Shown here one piece after another: positions 16,095 through 25,558 of a stretch of DNA of 64,000 nucleotides (position 1 is the stretch's first letter; each line of letters begins with the position of its first letter). The notes under the pieces were generated by a model. It saw only the letters and a program-made list of their open reading frames with translations, did not search any database and was not told the origin of the DNA. Made by a program: the position numbers and the translations under genes. The stretch is taken from positions 1 through 64,000 of the forward strand of contig SVSR01000002.1 in NCBI GenBank assembly GCA_015064205.1, given 5' to 3'. Source of the stretch: Oscillospiraceae bacterium (GTDB lineage Bacteria > Bacillota > Clostridia > Oscillospirales > CAG-272).

Positions 16095-17867
16095 TTGGAA
16101 AATCAAAAATCTGACATCATCGAAGAAAACGGGCAGAAAGAATCATCGTCCGGCCCGAAAAGGAAAAGAAAGATGAATATGAGCAAAAAGAAGCTTATAG
16201 TAATTATCGCAGTTATTCTTGTTGCTGTTATCGTTATGTCACAACTGTTGCCGTTTGGCAAAGTAAAAGCTCCAAGCGAAATAACATATACGGAAAGCTT
16301 AGTCGAGCGCAGAACTGTGCAGACAACACTTTCATCAAGCGGAACTTTGCAGCCTGCAGACTCATATACCGTTACGGCTTCTGTTGACGGCGATATCCTG
16401 GAGTGCTTCTTTGAAGAAGGCGACACAGTAAGCAAAGACGATACTCTCTATATAGTTGATTCCACAGATATGGAAAACACTATTGACCGCGCACAGATAT
16501 CATACGATAAAACTCTGCGCAGCTATAACAAGATCGTCGAGTCTCTTCAAGACCTGAATGTTTATTGCGACTATAACGGTATTATAACAAACGTATACGT
16601 TGAAGAGGGCGACGAAGTGCAAAACGGAGCCAAAATTGCAGATTTCAGAGATTCTGATGCCATGCATCTGACCGTACCTTTTTCATACGCAGATACAGCG
16701 GCATTATACAAGGGTCAGCTGGGAACGGTTATAATTGACGGCTCTTTTGAAATGCGTGACTGTATTATAGATGAGATCGACTCGTTCGAATCAAATCTTG
16801 ACGGCAGAGCTGTAAGATACGTGAAAGTAAAAGTTGATAATCAGGCAGGCGGTATTTTCAATACCACCAAGGCAAGCGTTGCTTTCGGTGATATTTCATG
16901 CCTTGAGCTTGGTACGTTTGAATACAACAAAGAGGGCACTATAACCTCAAAGATTTCGGGAACTGTCACGAGCGTTATTTCAAAGGGCAGCCGTGTAAAA
17001 TCGGGCGAAACTCTCGTTTGCGCGCTTGAAAGCGAAACTCTTGAGGATAATTTCACAGACGCCCAGGCAACTCTTGACGATGCCGAGCTTTCCTTTAACA
17101 ATACTAAAGAAAAGCTTGACGATTATAACATAAAAGCTCCGATCACGGGAACTGTTATAGAGAAATATTCAAAGGCAGGCGACACGCTTGATTCAACACG
17201 CGGACAAACGTCTATGGCTATAATATACGACCTTTCTTACCTTAAATTCGATATGGCGCTTGACGAGCTTGATATAAGCCGTGTCGAGGTTGGTCAGAAG
17301 GTTATCATTTCCTGCGATGCGCTCGATCTTACAGGTATTGAGGGTGAGATCACAAAGGTCAGCGTTGTGGGAACAACGTCTTACAATTCAACGACATATC
17401 CCGTTACAGTTAAGGTATATAATCCTCCCGAAGGTCTTCTCGCAGGCATGAACGTTGATGCCAAACTCGTTATAGAAGAGGCCCAAAACGTACTCACCAT
17501 TCCGAGCGCGGCTATTCAGCGCAGCGGTGTTGTATACGTAAAGGATGACGGAACGAAAGCCGAAAATGATAATGCTCCCGAGGGTTATATGTCCGTGCGT
17601 GTTGAAACGGGCATATCCAACGAAAACTACATTGAGATCAAGTCGGGCGAGCTTGAAGAGGGCGATACGGTCTATATTCCTCAGGCTGTACGCGCTACGA
17701 CAGACAGCTCTTTGGCAGGTATGTTCGGTATGGGCGGCATGGGTACGATGCCAAGCGGTATGCCAAGTGGTGGTATGCCAAGCGGTATGCCAAGTGGTAT
17801 GCCTAGCGGAGGAGGAATGTCAGGTTCAGGCGGCAGACCCTCGGGTATGGGCGGTGGCATGAGATGA
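16095..17867 (+). CDS. HlyD/MacA-type periplasmic-adaptor-like efflux protein
   Basis: The 590-residue protein starts with TTG, with AGGAGGG six bases upstream. It has a basic cytoplasmic N-terminus, one membrane helix (about 33-53, KLIVIIAVILVAVIVMSQLL) and an extracytoplasmic adaptor: beta-barrel/lipoyl halves around DGDILECFFEEGDTVSKDD and KAPITGTVIEKYSKAGDTLD, a coiled-coil hairpin, and a membrane-proximal domain. The last ~50 residues are a Met/Pro/Ser/Gly tail with MPSGGMPSG-type repeats. It overlaps the ATPase gene by four bases. Together the three genes resemble MacAB exporters of peptides, lipids or antibiotics in Gram-positive bacteria. Confidence 0.88.
   Translation: MENQKSDIIEENGQKESSSGPKRKRKMNMSKKKLIVIIAVILVAVIVMSQLLPFGKVKAPSEITYTESLVERRTVQTTLSSSGTLQPADSYTVTASVDGDILECFFEEGDTVSKDDTLYIVDSTDMENTIDRAQISYDKTLRSYNKIVESLQDLNVYCDYNGIITNVYVEEGDEVQNGAKIADFRDSDAMHLTVPFSYADTAALYKGQLGTVIIDGSFEMRDCIIDEIDSFESNLDGRAVRYVKVKVDNQAGGIFNTTKASVAFGDISCLELGTFEYNKEGTITSKISGTVTSVISKGSRVKSGETLVCALESETLEDNFTDAQATLDDAELSFNNTKEKLDDYNIKAPITGTVIEKYSKAGDTLDSTRGQTSMAIIYDLSYLKFDMALDELDISRVEVGQKVIISCDALDLTGIEGEITKVSVVGTTSYNSTTYPVTVKVYNPPEGLLAGMNVDAKLVIEEAQNVLTIPSAAIQRSGVVYVKDDGTKAENDNAPEGYMSVRVETGISNENYIEIKSGELEEGDTVYIPQAVRATTDSSLAGMFGMGGMGTMPSGMPSGGMPSGMPSGMPSGGGMSGSGGRPSGMGGGMR
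17735..17862 (+). repeat. Short tandem repeats encoding the Met/Pro/Ser/Gly tail
   Basis: Imperfect 12- and 15-bp units of the type ggtatgccaagc encode MPSG/MPSGG repeats at the end of the HlyD-like protein. They are internal to the gene and likely variable in copy number. Confidence 0.75.
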
Positions 17868-18568
17868 CACCTATAATAGATCTTAGAAACATTTACAAAA
17901 TCTATCAGATGGGCGACTCAGAAGTCCATGCCGCTGATGACGTTTCGCTTAAAATATACAAAGGTGAATTCGTTGCAATAGTAGGTCAGTCGGGCTCGGG
18001 AAAATCCACGCTCATGAATATAATCGGCTGCCTTGACGTACCTACCTCGGGTAAATATTATCTGAACGGCGAGGACGTCAGCGAGCTTGATGACGACAAG
18101 CAGGCGGCAATACGTAACAAAACGCTCGGCTTTATATTTCAGCAATACAATCTTATCGCAAAGTTAAACGTTCTTGAGAACGTAGAGCTGTCTCTTTTGT
18201 ATGCAGGAATATCAAAGGCTAAACGCAATGAAATGGCTAAATCAGCCCTTGAAAGAGTCGGACTTTCGGATAAACTGAAGAATTTCCCCAACCAGCTTTC
18301 GGGCGGTCAGCAGCAGCGCGTTTCTATTGCGCGCGCTCTTGCAGGTAACCCCTCTATTATACTTGCCGACGAGCCAACGGGCGCGCTTGACTCAAAAACA
18401 AGCCGCGAGGTGCTTGACTTTCTGAAAAAGCTGAACGAAGAAGGAAACACCATAGTTCTCATCACGCACGACCAGAGTATTGCCCGTGAGGCAAAGCGCA
18501 TTGTGAGGATAATGGACGGAAAAATAACGTATGACGGCGACGCTGAGTGCGCGTTTGAAACGAGGTGA
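17864..18568 (+). CDS. ABC transporter ATPase, MacB/LolD type
   Basis: The 234-residue ATPase shows Walker A GQSGSGKSTLMNIIGCLD (about 41-58), Q-loop FIFQQYNLI, signature LSGGQQQRVSIARAL, Walker B IILADEPTGALDS and the H-loop ITHD. These match the lipoprotein/macrolide exporter subfamily. The adaptor gene overlaps its start, and the FtsX-type permease begins five bases after its stop. Confidence 0.93.
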   Translation: MTPIIDLRNIYKIYQMGDSEVHAADDVSLKIYKGEFVAIVGQSGSGKSTLMNIIGCLDVPTSGKYYLNGEDVSELDDDKQAAIRNKTLGFIFQQYNLIAKLNVLENVELSLLYAGISKAKRNEMAKSALERVGLSDKLKNFPNQLSGGQQQRVSIARALAGNPSIILADEPTGALDSKTSREVLDFLKKLNEEGNTIVLITHDQSIAREAKRIVRIMDGKITYDGDAECAFETR

Positions 18569-18572
18569 GTCT

Positions 18573-19742
18573 ATGGGATTTTATCAGGCATTCAAGCTTG
18601 CCTTAAAAAGTCTTGCCGCAAATAAGATGCGCGCATTTCTTACAATGCTCGGCATAATCATAGGTGTTGCGGCGGTCATTATCCTCGTCAGCCTTATGCA
18701 AGGTCTGACAGGCGAGGTTACCTCAATGTTCTCGGATCTCGGAACAGAAGTGCTGACCGTATCCGTGCAAAGCAGAGGCGCAACGCGTACTCTTGACGAC
18801 GATGATTTTTATGAGTTTTACGAAGAAAACAGTTCTCTGTTTTCTTATATGTCGCCAAACGTTACGGTTTCGGGTACGGTAAAGTACAATAACACCGAAT
18901 ATTCTTCAAGCGTTAAAGGCGTTTCGGAGCAATATATGGCCATGGAGGATTACACGCTTACAGACGGCCGATTCATTTCATACGCGGATATAGAAGGTTA
19001 TCAGAAAATCTGCGTTATAGGCTCATACCTCAACCGTGACGTATATGGGGGAAGCGGAGTTGGCAACACGATAAAGATTGCAGGAAACAAGCTTACAATC
19101 GTTGGTGTTCTTGACGAGATCGACGACTCCACCGAGGGCTCGGGCGACGATATCATACTCTTGCCGTACAGCACGGCGTGCAAGATAGGAAACACTCAGA
19201 TATCAAGCTATAGCTTTTACGTTAGTGACACTAACAATATAAGCTATGCTGAAAACGTGATAGACAATTATCTGTACGGCATTTTCAATTCCGAGGACTA
19301 CTACAATATAACCAACATGCAGTCTCTTATAGATCAGATGGAAGAAATGATAGGCATGATGACTATGGTGCTCGTTGGTATTGCGGGGATCTCCCTGCTT
19401 GTTGGCGGCATCGGCATCATGAACATTATGCTCGTATCGGTAACGGAGCGAACAAGGGAGATCGGTATCAGAAAATCGCTTGGCGCAAGGCGGCGCGATA
19501 TAATGAGCCAATTCGTTATCGAGGCAGGAACTACCTCTGCGGTTGGCGGAGCTATTGGCATTTTTCTTGGAATAGTTATAGCAATAACGTTGGGAAACGT
19601 TATCGGAATAAACGCAACACCAACATTTTTAGCAGTTGGTGTCAGCGCCGGAGTTTCAATATTTATAGGCGTCCTGTTCGGATATCTTCCGGCAAGCAAA
19701 GCGTCAAAGCTTAATCCTATTGACGCCCTCAGACATGAGTAA
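18573..19742 (+). CDS. FtsX/MacB-type ABC permease
   Basis: The 389-residue protein has one N-terminal membrane helix (about 20-42), a MacB periplasmic-core-like extracytoplasmic domain (about 45-270) and three C-terminal helices. The GIGIMNIMLVSVTERTREIGIRKSLGARRRDI motif is the coupling segment of the FtsX domain. The track start at 18531 overlaps the ATPase gene; ATG 18573 with GAGGTGAG upstream fits the family start (MGFYQAFKLALKSLAANKMRAFLTMLG). It mechanically couples ATP hydrolysis to the adaptor. Confidence 0.92.
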   Translation: MGFYQAFKLALKSLAANKMRAFLTMLGIIIGVAAVIILVSLMQGLTGEVTSMFSDLGTEVLTVSVQSRGATRTLDDDDFYEFYEENSSLFSYMSPNVTVSGTVKYNNTEYSSSVKGVSEQYMAMEDYTLTDGRFISYADIEGYQKICVIGSYLNRDVYGGSGVGNTIKIAGNKLTIVGVLDEIDDSTEGSGDDIILLPYSTACKIGNTQISSYSFYVSDTNNISYAENVIDNYLYGIFNSEDYYNITNMQSLIDQMEEMIGMMTMVLVGIAGISLLVGGIGIMNIMLVSVTERTREIGIRKSLGARRRDIMSQFVIEAGTTSAVGGAIGIFLGIVIAITLGNVIGINATPTFLAVGVSAGVSIFIGVLFGYLPASKASKLNPIDALRHE

Positions 19743-19766
19743 TAACAGAAAGGCATGGTAATATAA

Positions 19767-22085
19767 ATGAGCAAAAAAATTATAACGCTTACGTTATGTT
19801 TAATAATGGCTCTTTCGCTTATGGTAAGCACACACGCCGCGGTGTCAGACGATGATGCGCAGCGTTTGCTTGGTGTGCTCGGTATCATGAATGGAGATGA
19901 AAACGGCAATCTCAATCTTGAAAAAGAGGTAACGAGAGCCGAATTTTCCAAAATGCTTGTAAATGCATCAAGCTACAAGGGCAAAATTTCAAGCGTGGCA
20001 ACCTCGACAGGCTTTTCGGACGTTGCCTCAAGCCACTGGGCCGCGCCGTATATCAGAGTCGCATCAGACAATAAGTGGATATACGGCTATTCAGACGGAA
20101 CTTTTGCTCCGTCAAGCAATATAAAGCTTGAAGAGGCGGCAACAATGCTTTTGCGCCTGCTTGGATACTCCTCAGCCGATATGACGGGCGTATACCCTAA
20201 CGGTCAGCTTGCACTATACGAAGCTCTCGGACTTAACGAGGGGGTTGATGCAAAAAAGGGAAAGTTTGTAACACGCGGCGATTGCCTGGGGCTTTTCGTT
20301 AATCTTATGAATGCAAAAGCTAAAGACGGAAAAGTTTATGCGCAGGCACTGGGATACTCTCTTGGCTCAGACGGCAAAATAGACATACACAAAACCGTAT
20401 CCGACGAAATGAACGGACCGTACGTTATAGAAAAGGGTCTTTCCGATATTCCCGTTGACATTGAAGGCTACATCGTTTATAAAGACAACAAAAGCACTAT
20501 GCCAGCCGCAATAGAAAAATACGATGTAATATACTACTCGGCTAATCTTCGTACAGTCTGGGTATATGACGATGTTGTTACAGGCAAATACGAGTCGGCA
20601 ACACTTTCGGGTTCTGTTCCCTCAAGCGTTACAGTAGGCGGCAAAGCATATTCATTTGAAGACGCTTCAGCCGCAAGCTCTATGTCCGTTTACGGCAAGT
20701 TTAATGAGGACGATATTGTAACGCTCCTTCTCGGCAAGGACGGAAGAATAGTTAAGGTATTAGACGCATCGGAGCACTATAATATTGATTCCGATAATTA
20801 TCTTGAAATTGTTGAAAATACGCTTGAAGGACCTTATATAGTAACGAAAAGCTATGCAGCTCTCGGTCTGCCAAGTAGCGGTATAACCGTTATAAAGAAT
20901 AATCAGGCGGCTAAAATTGACGATATAAAGCCGTATGACGTGGTCTACTATTCATCCGTTGCAAAAACGGCGATGGTATATTCAAAAACTGTAAGCGGCA
21001 CCTATAAGTCGGCATCTCCCTCGCTTGATGCACCGGCTCAGGTAACGGTTGCTTCGGGAACATATACGATTGACAGCACGGATGCTGCAGTAGCGCTCTC
21101 AAGTATTGGCAAGTTTACTCCCGGCGACTTTGTAACGCTCATTCTCGGAAGAGGCGACAAGGTCGTAGGTGTTGTCCCCATGAGCGAATTTGCAAACAAC
21201 GTATACGGTATAGTGCTCGGTGTATCAAGCGAGCTTTATACTGATGCAGGCGGTCAAAGCTACAGCGCAAGAACGGTTTCGCTTATGACAACTGAGGGCG
21301 AAAATATGTCTGTTGAGGGGGTACTTAACACCCTCTCAGCAGGCGATGTTGTAAGAGTAAATTATGAAGACTGTGTAAGTGTTGAAAGAATGACTCTTCG
21401 TTCTGTAAAGGGCGAGGTAAGTGAGAACTCTATTGGCGAGCTTGAGCTTGCAAGCACGGTTAACGTGCTTGATACGGACATGTACGGCAAAAATCCATAT
21501 CCGCTTTTTTTCAGCCGACTGACCGGAGTTAAACTCAAGGATGGCGACGTTAAGTATTACGCCGTTAATTCCCAGGGGAAAATCACAGACCTTATCCTCA
21601 GTGATTTTTCAGGCGATAGCTATAAATACGGCATTATGATAAGCGCCGACAGCTCGCAGAGCTTCGTGTCAGATAAAGAGGATTTTGATTATTCCGACGT
21701 TGTAACAAATAATTACGTATACAAATATCAAACAGGCATACAGTCAACGCAAATAACAACTCTGACCCAGTTTACCTCATCAACAGGACCGTGTGTTTTT
21801 AAGTATAACGGCAACAGCTTAGAACAGATTAAAATGCTGCGCAGTCTTCCCGGTATAGATACATACACTCCCTTTGGTATTCTTTTTGCCGGAGAGTTTT
21901 ATCTATACTCAGACGATATTACCGTATATACACCAAACACAAACAAAAAATCCGATCTGAAATACAGTGTTATGCCGCTTTACGAGCTTACCGAAAATAT
22001 AGAGTCATACAATATCAGGGCATACTTCGATAACGCTCCGGAAAACGGAGGAAGAGTAAGAATAATTATCGCAACAAAAAAATAA
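19767..22085 (+). CDS. SLH-domain surface protein with internal repeats
   Basis: The 772-residue secreted protein has a signal peptide (about 1-27, KKIITLTLCLIMALSLMVSTHAA). It is followed by two to three S-layer homology repeats (about 28-185; VTRAEFSKMLVNA, SHWAAPYIRVASDNKWIYGYSDGTFAP), which bind secondary cell-wall polymers. Two tandem ~115-residue modules follow: GPYVIEKGLSDIP...YDVIYYS...LLLGKDGRIVKV and GPYIVTKSYAALGLP...YDVVYYS...LILGRGDKVVGV. The C-terminal third is unassigned. It lies 24 bases after the FtsX permease and may be co-transcribed. Function outside wall anchoring is unknown. Confidence 0.88.
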   Translation: MSKKIITLTLCLIMALSLMVSTHAAVSDDDAQRLLGVLGIMNGDENGNLNLEKEVTRAEFSKMLVNASSYKGKISSVATSTGFSDVASSHWAAPYIRVASDNKWIYGYSDGTFAPSSNIKLEEAATMLLRLLGYSSADMTGVYPNGQLALYEALGLNEGVDAKKGKFVTRGDCLGLFVNLMNAKAKDGKVYAQALGYSLGSDGKIDIHKTVSDEMNGPYVIEKGLSDIPVDIEGYIVYKDNKSTMPAAIEKYDVIYYSANLRTVWVYDDVVTGKYESATLSGSVPSSVTVGGKAYSFEDASAASSMSVYGKFNEDDIVTLLLGKDGRIVKVLDASEHYNIDSDNYLEIVENTLEGPYIVTKSYAALGLPSSGITVIKNNQAAKIDDIKPYDVVYYSSVAKTAMVYSKTVSGTYKSASPSLDAPAQVTVASGTYTIDSTDAAVALSSIGKFTPGDFVTLILGRGDKVVGVVPMSEFANNVYGIVLGVSSELYTDAGGQSYSARTVSLMTTEGENMSVEGVLNTLSAGDVVRVNYEDCVSVERMTLRSVKGEVSENSIGELELASTVNVLDTDMYGKNPYPLFFSRLTGVKLKDGDVKYYAVNSQGKITDLILSDFSGDSYKYGIMISADSSQSFVSDKEDFDYSDVVTNNYVYKYQTGIQSTQITTLTQFTSSTGPCVFKYNGNSLEQIKMLRSLPGIDTYTPFGILFAGEFYLYSDDITVYTPNTNKKSDLKYSVMPLYELTENIESYNIRAYFDNAPENGGRVRIIIATKK

Positions 22086-22090
22086 ACTTC

Positions 22091-22118
22091 GGCACAGGGT
22101 AACACCTGTGCCTTTTTT
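22091..22118 (+). terminator. Terminator after the SLH protein gene
   Basis: GGCACAGG/CCTGTGCC stem with a six-base loop followed by six T. Confidence 0.9.
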
Positions 22119-22179
22119 GTATAAATAAGCTTCCCGGATCTGACAAATATGCCAAAACTGTTGATCTCTATACTCGCTA

Positions 22180-22208
22180 TTGAATTTTGTGTTTTTTGTT
22201 GGTATAAT
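22180..22208 (+). promoter_or_regulatory. Sigma-A promoter of the YgiQ-family gene
   Basis: TTGAAT (22180-22185), 17 bp, TATAAT (22203-22208). The expected transcript start near 22215 leaves only about six bases before ATG 22221. Confidence 0.85.
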
Positions 22209-22268
22209 ATACATTAGATAATGTTACTTCAGAAAGGGATACGGGGAAATACCCGTTTGTATACACAC

Positions 22269-24206
22269 ATGGCTGATTCTGCAATAAAACAAGGCTTTTT
22301 GCCCTTATGCCGCGCCGATATGGACGAGTGCGGTTGGGACAGGCCCGATTTCGTATACGTTACGGGGGATGCGTACGTTGACCACCCTAGCTTTGGTACG
22401 GCTATAATATCCCGCGTGCTTGAAAACGCCGGTTACAGAATTGCCATACTCGCCCAACCCGATTATAAAAGCGCCGACGCGTTCAGAGAATATCCGCGCC
22501 CCAGGCTTGGTTTTTTAGTCAGCGCCGGCAACATTGACTCTATGGTGGCGCACTACACGGTATCAAAGAAAAAGCGCAACTACGATTATTATTCGCCCGG
22601 CGGTATCATGGGCAAGCGACCCGACCGTGCGGTTATTGTTTACTGCAACCGCATACGAGAGGCGTTTGGCGACGTGCCGATACTCATCGGCGGTCTTGAA
22701 GCATCTCTGCGCCGTCACGCACACTATGATTATTGGGACAACAAGGTGCGCCGCAGTATCCTCGTTGATTCACGCGCCGACATTCTTACCTATGGAATGG
22801 GCGAAAACATAATACTTCGAATCGCCGCGCTTCTTGACAAGGGTGTTCCCGTTAAGAAGATCCGCGACGTACGCGGCTCCGTTTACCTTGCAAAAAAAGG
22901 CGAGCGCGTACATTTTGATGTTGCGGGCGAGTTTGATTACAATGACCTTAAAAGCTCAAAGGAAGCTTATGCAAAGGCTTTTGGAGTTCAGTATAAAAAC
23001 ACAGATGCTGTAAGTGGTAAGGCGATAATTGAATATTACGACGATAAGCAACTCGTTGCAAATCCGCCCATGCCGCCGCTTGAGAGGGAGGAGCTTGACC
23101 GTGTGTATGCGCTGCCTTATACACGCCGTGTTCACCCCTCATACGATGCTCTCGGCTCGGTTCCCGGAATAAATGAGGTGAAATTTTCGATAACGCATAC
23201 GCGCGGCTGCTTCGGCGCGTGCAATTTCTGCGCTATCGCGTATCATCAGGGCAGAACTGTACGCTCGCGCAGTATAGATTCTGTTTTAAGGGAAGCTGAA
23301 ATTATAACACAAATGCCCGATTTCAAGGGATATATACACGACGTTGGCGGACCTACTGCAAACTTCAGATACCCGTCGTGTGAAAAGCAGTTAAAGGACG
23401 GCGTTTGCTCTAACAGAAAATGCCTTGCGCCAAAGCCCTGCAAAAATCTCGAGGTTGACCACAGCGAATATATCGAACTCTTAAAGCGAATTGAGGCTCT
23501 GCCGCGCGTTAAAAGGGTGTTTATCCGCTCAGGTATACGCTTTGACTACGTTATGTACGACAAAAATGAGGAATTTTTCAAGAGGCTCGTATCACATCAT
23601 GTCAGCGGTCAGCTCAAGGTAGCGCCCGAGCATTGCTCCGCAAACGTGCTCTCCTGTATGGGTAAGCCCGATATCAGCGTATACGAAGCGTTCCGCAAGC
23701 GCTTTTTCGAGCTTACCAAAAGCTTTAATCTTGAGCAGTACCTTGTACCGTATCTTATGTCGAGCCATCCCGGCAGCCGTCTTGAAGATGCCGTTGAGCT
23801 GGCGCTTTATTTAAAGAGCATCGGCATGAAGCCCGAGCAGGTTCAGGACTTTTATCCGACTCCCGGAACGGCATCAACCGTAATGTTCTATACGGGCATC
23901 GATCCTATAAGCGGCAAAAAGATATACGTTTCAAGTGACTATGAACAAAAGAAGATGCAGCGCGCGCTTTTGCAGTACACGAAAAGCGAAAACGCCGAGC
24001 TTGTCAGACATGCGCTAAGAAAATGCCACAGAGAAGACCTTATCGGATACTCTAAGGACTGTCTTGTACGCCCCGGGTACACGAAAGCTTTGACAAATCC
24101 TGCAAGCGACAAGGGCAAAACCAAAGCGGGCAAACGGACATCAGATACAACAAAGCGCAAAAGCAAGGCAACAATTGTTAAAAACAAAAGCAAAAAGAAG
24201 CGCTAA
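22269..24206 (+). CDS. YgiQ-family radical SAM protein (UPF0313)
   Basis: The protein has a B12-binding-like N-terminal region (VTGDAYVDHPSFGTAIISRVL) and the radical SAM cluster motif RGCFGACNFCAI (CxxxCxxC; about residue 315 of 645). A C-terminal region follows (QVQDFYPTPGTASTVMFYTG), and then a Lys/Ser-rich tail. The reaction of the family is unknown. The start is uncertain: the track ATG 22221 would be almost leaderless and TTG 22257 is possible. ATG 22269 puts the protein start about ten residues before the conserved FLPLCRADM, as in relatives. An ACGGG/CCCGT hairpin lies just upstream. Confidence 0.88.
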   Translation: MADSAIKQGFLPLCRADMDECGWDRPDFVYVTGDAYVDHPSFGTAIISRVLENAGYRIAILAQPDYKSADAFREYPRPRLGFLVSAGNIDSMVAHYTVSKKKRNYDYYSPGGIMGKRPDRAVIVYCNRIREAFGDVPILIGGLEASLRRHAHYDYWDNKVRRSILVDSRADILTYGMGENIILRIAALLDKGVPVKKIRDVRGSVYLAKKGERVHFDVAGEFDYNDLKSSKEAYAKAFGVQYKNTDAVSGKAIIEYYDDKQLVANPPMPPLEREELDRVYALPYTRRVHPSYDALGSVPGINEVKFSITHTRGCFGACNFCAIAYHQGRTVRSRSIDSVLREAEIITQMPDFKGYIHDVGGPTANFRYPSCEKQLKDGVCSNRKCLAPKPCKNLEVDHSEYIELLKRIEALPRVKRVFIRSGIRFDYVMYDKNEEFFKRLVSHHVSGQLKVAPEHCSANVLSCMGKPDISVYEAFRKRFFELTKSFNLEQYLVPYLMSSHPGSRLEDAVELALYLKSIGMKPEQVQDFYPTPGTASTVMFYTGIDPISGKKIYVSSDYEQKKMQRALLQYTKSENAELVRHALRKCHREDLIGYSKDCLVRPGYTKALTNPASDKGKTKAGKRTSDTTKRKSKATIVKNKSKKKR

Positions 24207-24239
24207 TCTTACAATTATATTACAAAAACATCAAATTTC

Positions 24240-24269
24240 TTGATATTGTGTGCCACTTTGGTGTATCCT
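24240..24269 (+). promoter_or_regulatory. Possible promoter of ireB-ribF
   Basis: TTGATA (24240-24245), 18 bp, TATCCT (24264-24269). It is moderately close to consensus and located between the YgiQ stop and the ireB start. Confidence 0.5.
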
Positions 24270-24319
24270 AAGAATAGGAAAATTTATCTAAGCCGTGAGC
24301 GGCAGAATGGAGGACCACA

Positions 24320-24574
24320 ATGCAATCAAGCGATACGATCACCTTTAAACTTCACGATGACCGTGAGGGTGAGATCAAGGAAATTCTACTCCAGGTTTAC
24401 GCGGCGCTCAGCGAAAAAGGCTACAACCCCACAAACCAGATAGTCGGCTATATTCTTTCTGAGGACCCGACGTATATCACAAACCATAACAACGCACGCA
24501 GTCTTATTCGCCGCATCGACCGCGACGATCTTCTTAATATGATGCTCAAAAACTATCTTGGGCTTTCAAAATAA
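24320..24574 (+). CDS. ireB: IreB-family regulatory phosphoprotein (UPF0297)
   Basis: The 84-residue protein is a close match to UPF0297/Ire[68 protein letters not shown] is almost family consensus. In Enterococcus, IreB is a substrate of the Ser/Thr kinase IreK and influences intrinsic cephalosporin resistance. GGAGGA precedes the ATG. In most Firmicutes it sits beside ruvX/yqgF; here it stands 14 bases before ribF. Confidence 0.95.
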   Translation: MQSSDTITFKLHDDREGEIKEILLQVYAALSEKGYNPTNQIVGYILSEDPTYITNHNNARSLIRRIDRDDLLNMMLKNYLGLSK

Positions 24575-24588
24575 GGTTTGATTTTCCA

Positions 24589-25512
24589 ATGATTATTTGT
24601 AATATTTACGATAAAGAGGCAGATGTATCAGGCACATCCTCATGTGTTATTGCTCTTGGCAATTTTGACGGTGTGCACGTTGGTCATACTGCCCTTTTGT
24701 CTAAAACAGTAAAGCTTGCCAAAAAGCTTGGAGCTGTGCCTGCAGTATTTACCTTTTCAAAGCATCCCGAAACGGTGCTCGGTTCAAGAAGCGCGCTTAC
24801 TATAACAACCCTCGCCGAAAAGCTTGAATTGTTTGAGTCTATCGGCATACAGAGAGTTTTTCTTGCAAAATTTGAAGATATAAGAGATTTCACTCCAAAG
24901 CGTTTTGTTGATGAAGTGCTTAAAAACCGCATCGGTGCCGTTATGGCGGTTTGCGGTTACGATTTCAAATTCGGCGTTCGAGGCAGCGGCACGCCCGATG
25001 ATCTCGTTGCTCTTATGAACGGTGACACCGTTGTTATAGACCCGGTCATACGAAGAGGCAGGGCGGTCAGCTCAACGCTGATACGTACGGCAGTTGAAGA
25101 GGGCGACATGGAATATGCAAGAGAGATGCTGGATCGGCCGTTTTTTATTGAGTTTCCCGTTGTTCACGGAAAGGCATTTGGCAGAACGATTGGTATTCCG
25201 ACAATAAATCAGATTTTTCCCGTCGGGCACGTTATCCCGAAGAAAGGGGTATATGCCTGCAAGGTCCTCACGGACTCGGGAGAATACATGGGTGTTGCCA
25301 ACATCGGCCTGCGCCCCACCGTCAAGGACGACAAAGGCATCAACTGCGAAACGCACATTATCGGTTTTTCGGGCTGGCTTTATGAAAAAACGATACGCGT
25401 ATCCTTTTATAAAAGGCTTCGCGATGAAGTGAAGTTTCATTCAACAGAAGAACTTAAGATTCAGATCAAAAATGATATTCAAGATACTTTAAATTATTTC
25501 AACAGGGTGTAA
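24589..25512 (+). CDS. ribF: Bifunctional riboflavin kinase/FAD synthetase
   Basis: The 307-residue enzyme converts riboflavin to FMN and FAD. The N-terminal nucleotidyltransferase domain carries ALGNFDGVHVGHTALL (HxGH-like) and VCGYDFKFGVRGSGTPDDL, followed by SSTLIR. The C-terminal riboflavin-kinase domain has GKAFGRTIGIPTINQ (about 195-210) and GVYACKV...YMGVANIGLRPTV...ETHI. No FMN riboswitch is visible upstream. It is displaced from its frequent position after truB. Confidence 0.95.
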   Translation: MIICNIYDKEADVSGTSSCVIALGNFDGVHVGHTALLSKTVKLAKKLGAVPAVFTFSKHPETVLGSRSALTITTLAEKLELFESIGIQRVFLAKFEDIRDFTPKRFVDEVLKNRIGAVMAVCGYDFKFGVRGSGTPDDLVALMNGDTVVIDPVIRRGRAVSSTLIRTAVEEGDMEYAREMLDRPFFIEFPVVHGKAFGRTIGIPTINQIFPVGHVIPKKGVYACKVLTDSGEYMGVANIGLRPTVKDDKGINCETHIIGFSGWLYEKTIRVSFYKRLRDEVKFHSTEELKIQIKNDIQDTLNYFNRV

Positions 25513-25558
25513 TTTAATCTGCCCGGGAGGGTGGCACACAGCATCATGGAGAATAAAA

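Noticed and set aside
16095-22085. Possible bacteriocin or lantibiotic export locus
   Set aside because: No precursor peptide, modifying enzyme or peptidase-containing ABC gene is present; the genes fit a general MacAB-like exporter.
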